From contig JAPDPQ010000020.1 in assembly GCA_034506395.1 (NCBI GenBank), forward strand, positions 40,128 to 104,127: a DNA stretch of 64,000 nucleotides. The letters run 5' to 3'. Below, in pieces: positions 27,039 through 36,321 of this stretch (position 1 is its first letter; each line of letters opens with the position of its first letter). The translations under genes were made by a program, and so were the position numbers. This stretch comes from a candidate division KSB1 bacterium (GTDB lineage Bacteria > Zhuqueibacterota > Zhuqueibacteria > Thermofontimicrobiales > Thermofontimicrobiaceae). The notes under the pieces were generated by a model. The model was given only the letters and a program-made list of their open reading frames with translations, was not told the origin of the DNA and searched no databases.

Positions 27039-27800
27039 ATGATTTTAGACAAATTCAAATTGGATGGCAAGGTCGCCATTGTCACCGGCGCAGCTCGAGG
27101 ATTGGGACAAGGGATGGCAGTGGGGTTGGCTGAGGCTGGTGCCAATTTGGTTTTGGTGGATATATTAAACATGGCAGAGACGAAGCAGCAGATCGAGCGC
27201 CTGGGCCGCAGGTGCAAGGTAATTGCTGCTGATCTTTCGAATAAAGAAAGCGTTGGCTCCATAATCGACCAAACGCTGGAAGCCATGGGCTCGCTCGATA
27301 TTCTGGTGAATTGCGCTGGGATTATCCGTCGTGCGCCGCTGTTGGAGTTCAGCGAGAAGGATTGGGATGACGTGATGAATATCAACATTCGGACTTTGTT
27401 TTTCCTCAGTCAGGCTGCAGCGCGGGTGATGGTCAAGCAGGGAAAAGGGGGCAAAATCATCAATATCGCTTCGATGTTATCGTTTCAGGGAGGGATTTTA
27501 GTGCCCTCGTACACAGCGTCGAAAAGTGCGGTGATGGGGTTAACGCGGCTCATGGCCAATGAGCTGGCACCTTACGGCATCAATGTCAATGCCATCGCGC
27601 CAGGCTACATGGCCACAGACAATACGGCGCCGCTGCGAGCTGATCCAGTGCGCAGCAAGGCCATTTTGGACCGAATTCCGGCAGGTCGATGGGGAGAACC
27701 CGAGGACCTAAAAGGGGTGGTGGTATTTTTGGCTTCTTCCGCTTCAGATTACGTGACTGGTTATACGATCGCGGTCGATGGGGGTTGGTTGGCCAGGTAG
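27039..27800 (+). CDS. kduD: 2-deoxy-D-gluconate 3-dehydrogenase (2-keto-3-deoxygluconate oxidoreductase)
   Basis: This 253-residue short-chain dehydrogenase starts at ATG 27039 after AGAGAGGG; an upstream start at 26925 adds residues not found in KduD. The cofactor motif is TGAARGLGQGM, the active-site Tyr-Lys lies in YTASKSAVMG, and the C-terminal ASDYVTGYTIAVDGGWLAR is almost the same as in E. coli KduD. It reduces the KduI product to 2-keto-3-deoxygluconate with NAD(P)H. Co-directional with kduI and close by, it is probably in the same operon. KdgK and KdgA, needed next, are not in the window. Confidence 0.96.
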   Translation: MILDKFKLDGKVAIVTGAARGLGQGMAVGLAEAGANLVLVDILNMAETKQQIERLGRRCKVIAADLSNKESVGSIIDQTLEAMGSLDILVNCAGIIRRAPLLEFSEKDWDDVMNINIRTLFFLSQAAARVMVKQGKGGKIINIASMLSFQGGILVPSYTASKSAVMGLTRLMANELAPYGINVNAIAPGYMATDNTAPLRADPVRSKAILDRIPAGRWGEPEDLKGVVVFLASSASDYVTGYTIAVDGGWLAR

Positions 27801-27850
27801 GGGGATAATCCATTTAACAATTTTTTGATGCAGTCGGAGGGAAAAAAGCA

Positions 27851-29122
27851 ATGGTTTATTATCAACGAGGGGGTGTAACGGATCGGCTGACTGATGAGGA
27901 TCTAAAAGTCGGGCTCTTTTTTGCCCTCGATAAAATTGGAATGAAAAAACGTGTTCTTGCAATCCCCCCAGATTTCACCCGCTTTCATTCTCATGCCGGC
28001 CTGCTTACTCGATTCGCCTGGGAATATTACCAAAATTCGCTCACTGATGTATTGCCCGCGATTGGCACTCATCACCCCATGTCCGATGTTGAAATTCAGA
28101 CCATGTTCCCTAGTGTTCCGCGACAATTGTTTCGCGTCCACGATTGGCGGAATGGAACTGTCACTTTGGGAACAATACCGGCGGATTTCATTCAATCAGT
28201 ATCTGAACACAAGCTCAACTATTCCTGGCCAGCACAGGTGGCGAGATTATTAGTAGAAGGCCGATATGATTTGATCTTATCGTTTGGTCAAGTGGTCCCG
28301 CACGAAGTTGCTGGAATGGCCAGCTATAATAAAAATATTTTCGTGGGCACTGGTGGCGCCGAAAGCATCAACAAGAGCCACTTCCTCGGAGCAGCTTATG
28401 GCATGGAGCACATTATGGGCCGCGCTGATAATCCCGTCCGGAAGGTGCTAAACTATGCAACGGATCATTTTGCTCACCACCTTCCGATCGTTTACGTTCT
28501 GACAGTTGTAAGCCGAGACCAATCTGGACATCTGATAGTGCGAGGTCTATTTATTGGGGATGACATCGAATGCTTTAACCTCGCCAGTGAGTTGTCGTTA
28601 CAGGTCAATTTTGAGCGGTTGGAGAAGCCGTTGCAAAAGGTCATCGTCTATTTAGAGCCAGGTGAATACAAAAGCACCTGGTTGGGCAACAAAAGCATCT
28701 ATCGTACCCGGATGGCCATTGCCGATGGGGGTGAGTTGATCGTTCTTGCGCCTGGGGTCAGATCGTTCGGGGAGGATAAGGAGATCGATCGATTGATTCG
28801 CAAATATGGGTATGTGGGATCTGCTCGGATTTTGGAAATGGTCCAATACAATGAGGAATTGCGACAGAATTTGGGCGTAGCAGCGCATCTGATCCATGGT
28901 TCATCGGAGGGACGATTTGCCGTCATTTATTGTCCAGGAAAATTAACTCGTGAAGAAGTGGAAGCCGTCGGTTTTCGCTATAGCAATTATAACCAAATGA
29001 TAAAAAAATATCCCCCGAGCGAATTGGTTGATGGGTTCAATACACTACCGAATGGGGAGACCATTTTTTTTATTTCCAACCCAGCGCTCGGTCTCTGGTC
29101 GCATAAAGAGCGGTTCGCTTGA
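27851..29122 (+). CDS. LarA-like (DUF2088) nickel-pincer racemase/epimerase homologue
   Basis: This 423-residue protein belongs to the lactate racemase LarA family. It shows PPDFTRFHSHAG at the N-terminus (compare the DxTR motif of LarA), GTHHPMS with the paired His, and a VVPHEVAGM segment. LarA enzymes use a nickel-pincer nucleotide cofactor to racemise or epimerise alpha-hydroxy acids. The lar genes that make the cofactor (LarB, LarC, LarE) are not nearby, so they must be elsewhere if this protein is active. Its position between kduD and a sugar oxidoreductase suggests a sugar-acid or hydroxy-acid epimerase in the uronate pathway. A GGAGGG ribosome site lies 9 nt upstream of the ATG. Family is fairly sure; substrate is inferred. 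Confidence 0.82.
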   Translation: MVYYQRGGVTDRLTDEDLKVGLFFALDKIGMKKRVLAIPPDFTRFHSHAGLLTRFAWEYYQNSLTDVLPAIGTHHPMSDVEIQTMFPSVPRQLFRVHDWRNGTVTLGTIPADFIQSVSEHKLNYSWPAQVARLLVEGRYDLILSFGQVVPHEVAGMASYNKNIFVGTGGAESINKSHFLGAAYGMEHIMGRADNPVRKVLNYATDHFAHHLPIVYVLTVVSRDQSGHLIVRGLFIGDDIECFNLASELSLQVNFERLEKPLQKVIVYLEPGEYKSTWLGNKSIYRTRMAIADGGELIVLAPGVRSFGEDKEIDRLIRKYGYVGSARILEMVQYNEELRQNLGVAAHLIHGSSEGRFAVIYCPGKLTREEVEAVGFRYSNYNQMIKKYPPSELVDGFNTLPNGETIFFISNPALGLWSHKERFA

Positions 29123-29173
29123 TTTTTCCGAAATAGAATTATCGAAAAAACCAAATAAGTAACAGGTGCAGTG

Positions 29174-30655
29174 ATGCAGATCGAACACAATTTTTTTCCG
29201 GCAAAGATTTCTCGCCGCGATTTCATAAAGAGGTCTGGAGTCGCCGCAAGTGCGATGGCAATGGGTTCCGCAGCATTCTGGCGAACGGGCAGGTCGCAAG
29301 CTCGTAAACAGCGCATTGCGATTGTTGGCGTTGGTTCGCGATCTCGAATGTATCAGGATGCGGTCCAGACCCGATACGCAGAGCATTGCCAACTGGTGGG
29401 CTTGTGCGATATCAACTTGGGACGGTTAAGATTAGCGCAGCAGCGATCGATAAAAAATGTTGGCAGTAGCGTGCCCATTTTTGATGCCAAAGAGTTTGAT
29501 AAGATGATCCGAGAAACGCGGCCTGATCGGGTGGTGGTCACTACAGTGGATGGATTTCATCATCAGTACATCATTCGCGCTATGGAGCTGGGATGCGATG
29601 TGATCACAGAAAAACCAATGACCATCGATGCGGAGAAATGCCAGGCGATTATTGACACGCAAGCCAGAACTGGTCGAAAATGTACGGTGACATTTAATTA
29701 TCGCTATTCACCACCGCGGACCCAAATCAAAGAGCTATTAATGAGCGGCATTATTGGAGATGTCTTATCGGTGGACTTCCATTGGATGCTCAATACCTTC
29801 CACGGAGCAGATTATTTCCGTCGGTGGCACAGCCAGAAGAAATTCTCAGGGGGATTGATGGTGCATAAAGCCACGCATCATTTTGATCTGGTTAACTGGT
29901 GGCTTTCGGCCGTCCCCATATCGGTCTATGCTACTGGAAAAAGAGAATTCTATACCCCTGAGATGGCGAAGCGATTTGGATTGGACAGTCATCATGAACG
30001 TTGCCATCCCTGTCCCGAGAAAAAACGGTGCGGTTTCGAGTTGGACCTAGCCGCGGACAAGGGTCTCAAAGAGTTGTACTTGGACAATGAACAGTATGAT
30101 GGCTATTACCGCGATCGTTGCGTGTTTCGACCTGACATCGATATCGAAGACACGATGAATGTCTTGGTCAAATACGATAACAATGTCACACTTTGTTATT
30201 CGCTCAATGCGTTCAATTCGTGGGAGGGATATACAATTGTCTTTAATGGCACCAAAGGCAGGCTGGAGCATCGCGTGGAGGAGAGCATTTACATTAGCGG
30301 TACCGATGCGGTGCAAGGAGGGCTCAAGCCAGGCGGGACCTTCACCCGCGTGATCCCATTGCGCGGACCAGCTCAGGAGATCAAGCCGTGGATGGGAATT
30401 GGTGGACATGGCGGCGGCGATCAAATACTGCTGGACGATCTATTTTTGCCAGAGAAACCAGCGGATAAGTATCTGCGCGCAGCGGATCAGCGATCCGGAG
30501 CTTACTCAATCCTGATTGGAATTGCTGCCAACATCTGTTTTGAAATCGGGAAGCCCGTAACTATTTCTGATCTGGTCCATAATATCGGCTATCCTGATTA
30601 TCCAGCGATGCCATCCCGTGCTGAGGCTCTGCCAATGCCTGAGAAAAATTTGTGA
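29174..30655 (+). CDS. Tat-exported Gfo/Idh/MocA-family oxidoreductase
   Basis: This 493-residue protein starts at ATG 29174 (GTG 29171 just before is possible). SRRDFIKRSG near residue 14 is a twin-arginine motif, followed by an Ala/Gly/Met-rich stretch. The Rossmann motif VGVGSRS and the EKPMTID motif place it in the Gfo/Idh/MocA family, which binds NAD(P) tightly and oxidises, reduces or hydrolyses sugars. Export through Tat fits carriage of a bound cofactor. A Cys cluster (HPCPEKKRC, about residue 280) is found in several exported members. It lies between a LarA homologue and the TRAP transporter, so it probably acts on a released sugar acid in the periplasm; the substrate is unknown. Confidence 0.88.
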   Translation: MQIEHNFFPAKISRRDFIKRSGVAASAMAMGSAAFWRTGRSQARKQRIAIVGVGSRSRMYQDAVQTRYAEHCQLVGLCDINLGRLRLAQQRSIKNVGSSVPIFDAKEFDKMIRETRPDRVVVTTVDGFHHQYIIRAMELGCDVITEKPMTIDAEKCQAIIDTQARTGRKCTVTFNYRYSPPRTQIKELLMSGIIGDVLSVDFHWMLNTFHGADYFRRWHSQKKFSGGLMVHKATHHFDLVNWWLSAVPISVYATGKREFYTPEMAKRFGLDSHHERCHPCPEKKRCGFELDLAADKGLKELYLDNEQYDGYYRDRCVFRPDIDIEDTMNVLVKYDNNVTLCYSLNAFNSWEGYTIVFNGTKGRLEHRVEESIYISGTDAVQGGLKPGGTFTRVIPLRGPAQEIKPWMGIGGHGGGDQILLDDLFLPEKPADKYLRAADQRSGAYSILIGIAANICFEIGKPVTISDLVHNIGYPDYPAMPSRAEALPMPEKNL

Positions 30656-30929
30656 TGGCTCTCTTCGCTCACAGAATTTTAGAGTTCTATCATGTCTTGC
30701 CTACGAATGCAGGAATTTCTTCACCTTCCAATTATCGGAATAAAAGAGACTCCTGCGTTCACAGGAGTTTTCCCAGATGTTCATTTCTCGCTCGTATCGT
30801 AGCAGTCGATCAAAAATTTTGATGACGAAATGAAATGAAAAATTCCATTTGTGTTTGCTGCTAATTCTGGTTGATATTGGCTAGAAATGCGAAGGCTCGC
30901 TCTGAATTAAAAACTGAAGGTTTGGTGAG
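30656..30929. other. Gap before the TRAP operon
   Basis: No gene is seen in this 274-bp gap. It contains the terminator-like hairpin at 30749-30771. The rest is plain AT-rich DNA that may hold the promoter of the transporter genes, though I cannot pick a convincing -35/-10 pair. Confidence 0.5.
30749..30771 (+). terminator. Rho-independent terminator-like hairpin
   Basis: ACTCCTG (30749-30755) and CAGGAGT (30762-30768) form a stem around a short loop, followed by TTTTCCC. It lies 94 bp after the oxidoreductase stop and probably ends that transcription unit. Confidence 0.6.
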
Positions 30930-31898
30930 ATGCGGAATCATTTGTTGGTAATGCTTGTTATGCTCGGTTTGATCGGTTGTCAAACCGAAAGCCGGGTTCG
31001 GGAGATCAAATTGGCCCATGTGCTGGATCCGGGTCACCCCGTGCATCGGGGTATGGTTTTCATGGCAAAGCGCGTATCCGAAAAATCCGCTGGACGCATG
31101 CGGGTGGATATTTACCCCAGTGGGCAATTGGGCCAGGAGCGCGACCTAATCGAGCTCCTTCAAATCGGCAGCTTGGCGATGACCAAAGTCTCAACAGCAG
31201 CGCTGGAGGCGTTTGTCCCTGAGATGAAGATCTTCGGAGTGCCCTATGTTTTTCGGGATGATGAGCATAGATGGAAGGTGCTCAATGGTGAAATTGGGAA
31301 ACGCTTGCTTTTGGCCTGTGAAAAATTTTTTCTTCGGGGAATGTGTTATTATGATGCGGGTAGTCGGAGTTTTTACACCAAAAATGTGCCGATTCATTCA
31401 CCAACGGATTTGAAGGGCCTTAAAATTCGAGTGATGAATAGTCCGACTTCGTTTGCCATGGTTCAGGCTTTGGGCGGTTCAGCAACCCCCATCCCATGGG
31501 GTGAACTTTATACTGCGCTGCAGCAAGGAGTGGTCGATGGCGCTGAAAATAATCCCCCCAGTTTTTATTTGTCGCGCCATTATGAGGTCTGCAAATATTA
31601 CAGTTTGGATGAACATACTTCTGTTCCTGATATTGTCCTTATGAGCACCGTTGTATGGCAGAGCCTATCGCCTCAAGAACAGCAATGGTTGCAGGAGGCC
31701 ATCGACGAGTCTGTTGAGTATCAAAAAACGCTCTGGCAAGAATCCTCAGAGCAAGCCTTGAAAGAGGTCCAAAAGGCAGGTGTTCAAGTGATCCATCCAG
31801 ATAAGTATCCATTCCAGCAAGCTGTGCGAGAAATGTACGCTTCCTTCAGAGGAACGCCAATTTACGATCTGATTCAAGCTATTCAAAGCATCCAATGA
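30930..31898 (+). CDS. dctP: TRAP transporter substrate-binding lipoprotein (DctP family)
   Basis: This 322-residue protein has a signal ending in the lipobox LIGC (Cys about residue 16), so it should be membrane-tethered rather than free in the periplasm. DctP-family motifs include REIKLAHVLDPGHPVHRG, GRMRVDIYPSGQLGQERD and LKGLKIRVMNSP, which contains the Arg that holds a substrate carboxylate in the family. ALQQGVVDGAENNP is also typical. It should deliver an organic acid, plausibly a uronate or unsaturated uronide given kduI and kduD upstream, to the DctQ/DctM permease encoded next. The start is preceded by TTTGGTGAG, a moderate ribosome site. Confidence 0.95.
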   Translation: MRNHLLVMLVMLGLIGCQTESRVREIKLAHVLDPGHPVHRGMVFMAKRVSEKSAGRMRVDIYPSGQLGQERDLIELLQIGSLAMTKVSTAALEAFVPEMKIFGVPYVFRDDEHRWKVLNGEIGKRLLLACEKFFLRGMCYYDAGSRSFYTKNVPIHSPTDLKGLKIRVMNSPTSFAMVQALGGSATPIPWGELYTALQQGVVDGAENNPPSFYLSRHYEVCKYYSLDEHTSVPDIVLMSTVVWQSLSPQEQQWLQEAIDESVEYQKTLWQESSEQALKEVQKAGVQVIHPDKYPFQQAVREMYASFRGTPIYDLIQAIQSIQ

Positions 31899-31911
31899 AG
31901 AAGGGATCAGT

Positions 31912-32406
31912 ATGACAAAGATAACCAAAATCATCAGCAAGATCTTGGGGGTAGTGCTAACGGTACTGATGGGCGCCATGGTTATTGACGTGACTTGGCA
32001 GGTGTTGAGCCGTTTTGTCATTAAAAATCCCAGTTCTTACACCGAGGAGCTGGCTGGTTTCTTGTTAATTTGGATCGGTCTATTAGGATCTAGCTATGCG
32101 TATTACACCAAAGCTCATCTCGGCATTGATGTGTTAGTCTATAGACTTTCTGGTGTGAAAAGAAAGATAATTGAGATTTCAATTAATCTGATCGTTCTGA
32201 CGTTCGCGTTCTTCGTCATGGTCCTTGGCGGTATTCGATTGGTCAAGCTTACCTTTACCTTGGGGCAGATTTCGCCAGCTCTGGGAATTGAAATGGGGTA
32301 TATTTACATGGTTATTCCGATCGCTGGGATTTTGATGATCTATTTTGCCATTCAGTTTATCATAAACAACCTGAAAACTAATTCGAGTGTTCCTGACAAA
32401 TTTTGA
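31912..32406 (+). CDS. dctQ: TRAP transporter small permease (DctQ family)
   Basis: This 164-residue protein has four hydrophobic helices, as usual for DctQ. The FVIKNPSSYTEELAGFLLIW stretch is the typical DctQ signature around helix 2. The gene begins 13 bp after the DctP stop, with GAAGGGATC as ribosome site, so the two are co-transcribed. It pairs with DctM to form the sodium-driven permease. Confidence 0.93.
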   Translation: MTKITKIISKILGVVLTVLMGAMVIDVTWQVLSRFVIKNPSSYTEELAGFLLIWIGLLGSSYAYYTKAHLGIDVLVYRLSGVKRKIIEISINLIVLTFAFFVMVLGGIRLVKLTFTLGQISPALGIEMGYIYMVIPIAGILMIYFAIQFIINNLKTNSSVPDKF

Positions 32407-32587
32407 TAGGGATAATTCGAATTGATTTGTTCGTTTCGGTCCCTGATAGAGCGCTCTGCACTCATGTAGCAATCCCAAAAACAATTGTTGCAGATACGAA
32501 TCGAAGATTAGCTGAATAATTGAATAGGTGCGCGATTGCAGATGGAGCAGATTATCAATTAAATGATTAGCAACAGGGAGCAAATTC

Positions 32588-33883
32588 ATGGATATTTCGG
32601 TGTTGGTTTTAATCATCAGTTTTATTGTTCTTCTGGCAATGAACATTCCGATAGCATTCAGCATAGGAATTTCGACGATTCTAACCATGTTGTTCACCAT
32701 CGCACCAGGTCCCGCAGTAACAACAGTGGCCCAGCGGATGGCCACTGGAATCAACAGCTTCACCTTGCTGGCTATTCCGTTTTTCATCCTGTCTGGTCAA
32801 CTCATGGGAAGAGGCGGCATTGCCAGAAGATTAATTGATTTCGCTAAGGTACTGGTGGGGATGCTCCCTGGTGGTTTGGCCTATGTGAATGTGCTGGCAT
32901 GTATGTTTTTTGGTGCCATCTCAGGTTCGGCTGTCGCGGCGACCTCCGCGATCGGGGGCTTTATGATCCCAATTATGAATAAAGAGGGATACGATAAAAA
33001 TTTTAGCACCGCAGTTACCGTAACGGGGTCGACGACTGGGTTGCTGATCCCTCCATCTAATGTCCTGATCGTTTACTCGTTAGCGAGTGGGGGCGTTTCG
33101 ATTGCCGCGCTTTTTATCGCAGGATATCTCCCTGGCATCATCTTGGGCGTGGGACTCATGATGGTTGCTGCGGGTATTTCATTGGTCCGAAAATATCCAG
33201 TCGGCGAAAAAGTCGCCGCGATTGAAGCGGCGAAGAAATTTTTAAATGCGCTTCCCAGTTTATCTCTCATCGTGATCGTTATTGGCGGCATAATCGCTGG
33301 TTACTTCACAGCCACGGAGGCCAGCGCTGTCGCTGTATTATATGCCCTGTTGCTGTCTGTGGTTATCTATCGCGAAGTGAAAATCAAAGAACTACCACAG
33401 ATATTGCTCAAAACCGTGGAGACCACCGCCATCGTCATGCTGCTGATCGGAACGTCCTCTGCCATGTCGTGGATTCTGTCTTATGAGAATATCCCCCAGA
33501 ACATCAGCGCTTCATTGATCGGATTGACCAATAGCAAAATAATCATCCTGCTGATCATCAATGTCATCTTGTTAATTGTTGGTACCTTCATGGATATGAC
33601 GCCAGCCGTCCTGATTTTTACCCCAATTTTTTTACCAGTAGTGGTTCAGCTCGGGATGTCTCCGCTTCATTTTGGCATCGTCCTGGTATTAAATCTCTGC
33701 ATAGGACTTTGTACACCTCCCGTGGGCTCAGTTTTATTCGTAGGTTGCGGCATTGGTCAGACGAATATTGCCAGTATGTCCCGCGCGCTCATCCCATTCT
33801 ATTTGGCGATGTTTATCGTTTTAATGATCATCACATACATTCCTTGGATTAGCCTAGTAATTCCCAAATCATTTGGATATTAG
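32588..33883 (+). CDS. dctM: TRAP transporter large permease (DctM family)
   Basis: This 431-residue protein has about 12 hydrophobic segments and DctM motifs such as AIPFFILSGQLMGRGGIARRL, GAISGSAVAATSAIGG and SNVLIVYSLASGG. It forms the ion-coupled channel of the TRAP carrier. A 181-bp gap separates it from dctQ, longer than usual; it contains no repeats and no gene. The AACAGGGAGC ribosome site lies about 10 nt before the ATG. Confidence 0.95.
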   Translation: MDISVLVLIISFIVLLAMNIPIAFSIGISTILTMLFTIAPGPAVTTVAQRMATGINSFTLLAIPFFILSGQLMGRGGIARRLIDFAKVLVGMLPGGLAYVNVLACMFFGAISGSAVAATSAIGGFMIPIMNKEGYDKNFSTAVTVTGSTTGLLIPPSNVLIVYSLASGGVSIAALFIAGYLPGIILGVGLMMVAAGISLVRKYPVGEKVAAIEAAKKFLNALPSLSLIVIVIGGIIAGYFTATEASAVAVLYALLLSVVIYREVKIKELPQILLKTVETTAIVMLLIGTSSAMSWILSYENIPQNISASLIGLTNSKIIILLIINVILLIVGTFMDMTPAVLIFTPIFLPVVVQLGMSPLHFGIVLVLNLCIGLCTPPVGSVLFVGCGIGQTNIASMSRALIPFYLAMFIVLMIITYIPWISLVIPKSFGY

Positions 33884-34351
33884 GAACGAGCCATGTATTA
33901 TTCGGTTCGGACTTTAGTTTCTAAAAGTTTTTTGCTGAACGAGCATCCTGTGGATCCAATAATATCGCTGTGAACTAAACGAAAGCTTTGAGTTGACCCG
34001 CTCCATTTATTTTTTTGCGATTGAAAGCCACCTCGCCGAATCGCCGCATTGAGTCGCACTGCACTGAAAAGTTGGAAGAAATTTTCTTTCATGCATTCAA
34101 TTCAGAACAAATTATTACTCGTTATTGCATTTCAATCCTGTTAATTTTCACAGCCTCTTGGTGCGTTCATATAACGAGTCCAATTGCTCTGATAATTCAA
34201 AGGGATGGTTTTCTGGGAAAAAAATCGCTTGATTTTGAAACAGATTTGGTTTATATTCATTTCCGATTTGAAATTTTTCATGAAATAGAATTGTTCACAA
34301 ATTTATTTGAATAAATCTGAATGCCCCTAACTCATAATTGAGGGAATGTGA
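33884..34351. other. Gap with no supported gene
   Basis: This 468-bp gap separates the TRAP genes from the succinate dehydrogenase genes. A 99-codon frame (34015-34314) has a poor start, no ribosome site and no recognisable domain, so it is not called. I see no repeats of the dispersed families. Confidence 0.5.
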
Positions 34352-36049
34352 ATGAAAATCAAGGAACAGATCAAGCACGATAGTATTGTCCTTGGCGCTG
34401 GCTTGGCCGGCTTGAGCGCAGCTCTGGAGATATTGGAACGGGATGAAAAGGCTGACGTGGCGGTTATTTCCAAGGTTCATCCTGTTCGTTCGCACTCTGG
34501 CGCAGCCCAGGGCGGCATCAATGCAGCGCTGCGGTTCGACGATAGCTGGCATTCACACATGTACGATACAGTGAAAGGCTCATGGTTTTTGGCCGATCAG
34601 GATGCGGCTCGAATCTTATGCAGCGAAGCCAAAGAGGTCATCGCCCGATTCGATAAATACGGCGCTCTGTTCAATCGCAACGAGGACGGCACCATTGCCC
34701 AGCGGGCCTTTGGCGGCCAGAGCCGCAATCGCACTTGCTACATCGCTGATAAGACGGGCCACAATTTGCTCCATACGCTGTACGAACAATGCATGAAGCG
34801 GCAGGTGAAATTCTATTGGGAGCATTTCGTCACTTCCCTCATCGTGGAGGAGGGACAATTCAAAGGCATCGTCGCTTTCGATATGTTGACGGGCGAGTTC
34901 TATTTCATCCGAGGCAAGGCGCTGATCATCGCTACGGGCGGAGCAGGTCGAATTTACGGTCAAAGCAGCAATGCGCTGATCAATACAGGGGATGGTGCCG
35001 CTTTAGCCTATCGGGTCGGCATTCCCATCAAAGATATGGAGTTTTTCCAGATTCATCCCACTGGTTTGTTGAACGGCATTTTGATCACCGAAGGCGCCCG
35101 AGGCGAAGGCGGCTATTTGATCAACAAAGATGGCGAGCGGTTCATGCAGCGCTATGCGCCGAAATTCATGGAGCTGGCACCACGGGATTTTGTCGCTCGC
35201 TCCATCCACTTTGAAATCCGAGAGGGACGAGGCATCAATAACGAATATGTCTACCTCGATCTGCGTCATCTGGGCGAGGAGAAGATCAAAACTCGCCTGC
35301 CACAGATTCGGGAGATATGCATCCACTTTGCTGGCGTCGATCCTGTGCACGATCCGATCCCGATTCGACCGACGGTGCATTACACCATGGGCGGCATCGA
35401 TGTCAATATCAAAACGGAGACAGCCATCCCTGGCATTTATGCAGCAGGCGAATGTAGTTGTGTCAGCGTTCATGGTGCCAATCGGCTCGGCGGCAATTCG
35501 CTGCTGGAGACCGTCGTGTTCGGTCCCATTGCGGGTCGGGAGGCGTTGAAGTTTTCGAGACAGCATGAGCTATTGGATTATTCGAAAGCTTCGCTAAAGG
35601 CCGAAGAAGACCGATTGAATACCTTGCTGAGTCGAAGCCAGGGCGAGCGGGCGGCGACTATTCGAAAGGACATGGAGAAGACCATGGTCAACAGTTTCGG
35701 CATCTTCCGAAACGAACAAGTGATGCAAGAAGGTTTGGCGCAACTCACTGAACTGAAGCAGCGTTATCAAAATGTAATCGTTGAAGACAAAGGTCAAGCT
35801 TATAATCTCGATTTGATCCGAACGCTGGAATTGGGCTACATGCTCGATCTCGCTGAGGTGATAGCGATCGGCGCCATCGCCCGCAAAGAAAGTCGAGGTG
35901 CCCATTATCGGGAAGATTATCCGAAAATGGATAATCAAAATTTCTTGAAGCATACGATGGTGCAGCGAGATGAACAGGGCCAGCCGCAGTTGAGCTACAA
36001 GCCCGTGGTAATCGAGGATATTGAGCCACTGGCGGAGATCAAGTATTGA
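34352..36049 (+). CDS. sdhA: Succinate dehydrogenase/fumarate reductase flavoprotein subunit
   Basis: This 565-residue protein has the FAD-binding GAGLAGLSAAL, the flavinylation region RSHSGAAQGGINAAL, active-site segments HPTGLLNG, GARGEGGYL and PRDFVARS, and the C-terminal HGANRLGGNSLLE. It interconverts succinate and fumarate with covalent FAD. A GAGGGAATG ribosome region precedes the ATG. The iron-sulfur subunit follows after a 272-bp gap of repeats, and no membrane-anchor gene is adjacent. Whether it works as dehydrogenase or fumarate reductase cannot be told from sequence; an anaerobic fermentative or respiratory role is possible. Confidence 0.96.
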   Translation: MKIKEQIKHDSIVLGAGLAGLSAALEILERDEKADVAVISKVHPVRSHSGAAQGGINAALRFDDSWHSHMYDTVKGSWFLADQDAARILCSEAKEVIARFDKYGALFNRNEDGTIAQRAFGGQSRNRTCYIADKTGHNLLHTLYEQCMKRQVKFYWEHFVTSLIVEEGQFKGIVAFDMLTGEFYFIRGKALIIATGGAGRIYGQSSNALINTGDGAALAYRVGIPIKDMEFFQIHPTGLLNGILITEGARGEGGYLINKDGERFMQRYAPKFMELAPRDFVARSIHFEIREGRGINNEYVYLDLRHLGEEKIKTRLPQIREICIHFAGVDPVHDPIPIRPTVHYTMGGIDVNIKTETAIPGIYAAGECSCVSVHGANRLGGNSLLETVVFGPIAGREALKFSRQHELLDYSKASLKAEEDRLNTLLSRSQGERAATIRKDMEKTMVNSFGIFRNEQVMQEGLAQLTELKQRYQNVIVEDKGQAYNLDLIRTLELGYMLDLAEVIAIGAIARKESRGAHYREDYPKMDNQNFLKHTMVQRDEQGQPQLSYKPVVIEDIEPLAEIKY

Positions 36050-36321
36050 TTTTAGATTTTTGATTTTCGATTTTAGAATTATTTTTTCCAACTGATAGAA
36101 ACAACCCAACGGATAAAATTCCAAATAATAAAAAACAAATTACAAACAAATTTCAATCTTAAATGACCAATCACCGAAACGTTTGAATTTTAAATATTGA
36201 GACTTGTAATTTATTTGGAATTTGCCTGGTGAGATTCGGGATTTTTGTTTATCCGTTGGGTCGTTTCAATCCGTTGGAGATTATCATATCTTTTTGAATA
36301 ATCCAGAGGAGTCCAATCTTC
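36050..36321. repeat. Inverted CGGAT pair between sdhA and sdhB
   Basis: A reverse copy lies at 36088-36114 and a forward copy at 36251-36277. Between them is an AT-rich stretch of CAAATT/GGAATTTG words. The forward copy ends about 44 bp before the sdhB start. No gene is present, so no cytochrome b subunit is hidden here. Confidence 0.8.

Noticed and set aside
34015..34314. 99-codon open frame in the gap before sdhA
   Set aside because: Weak start, no ribosome site and no recognisable domain or composition; left as non-coding.
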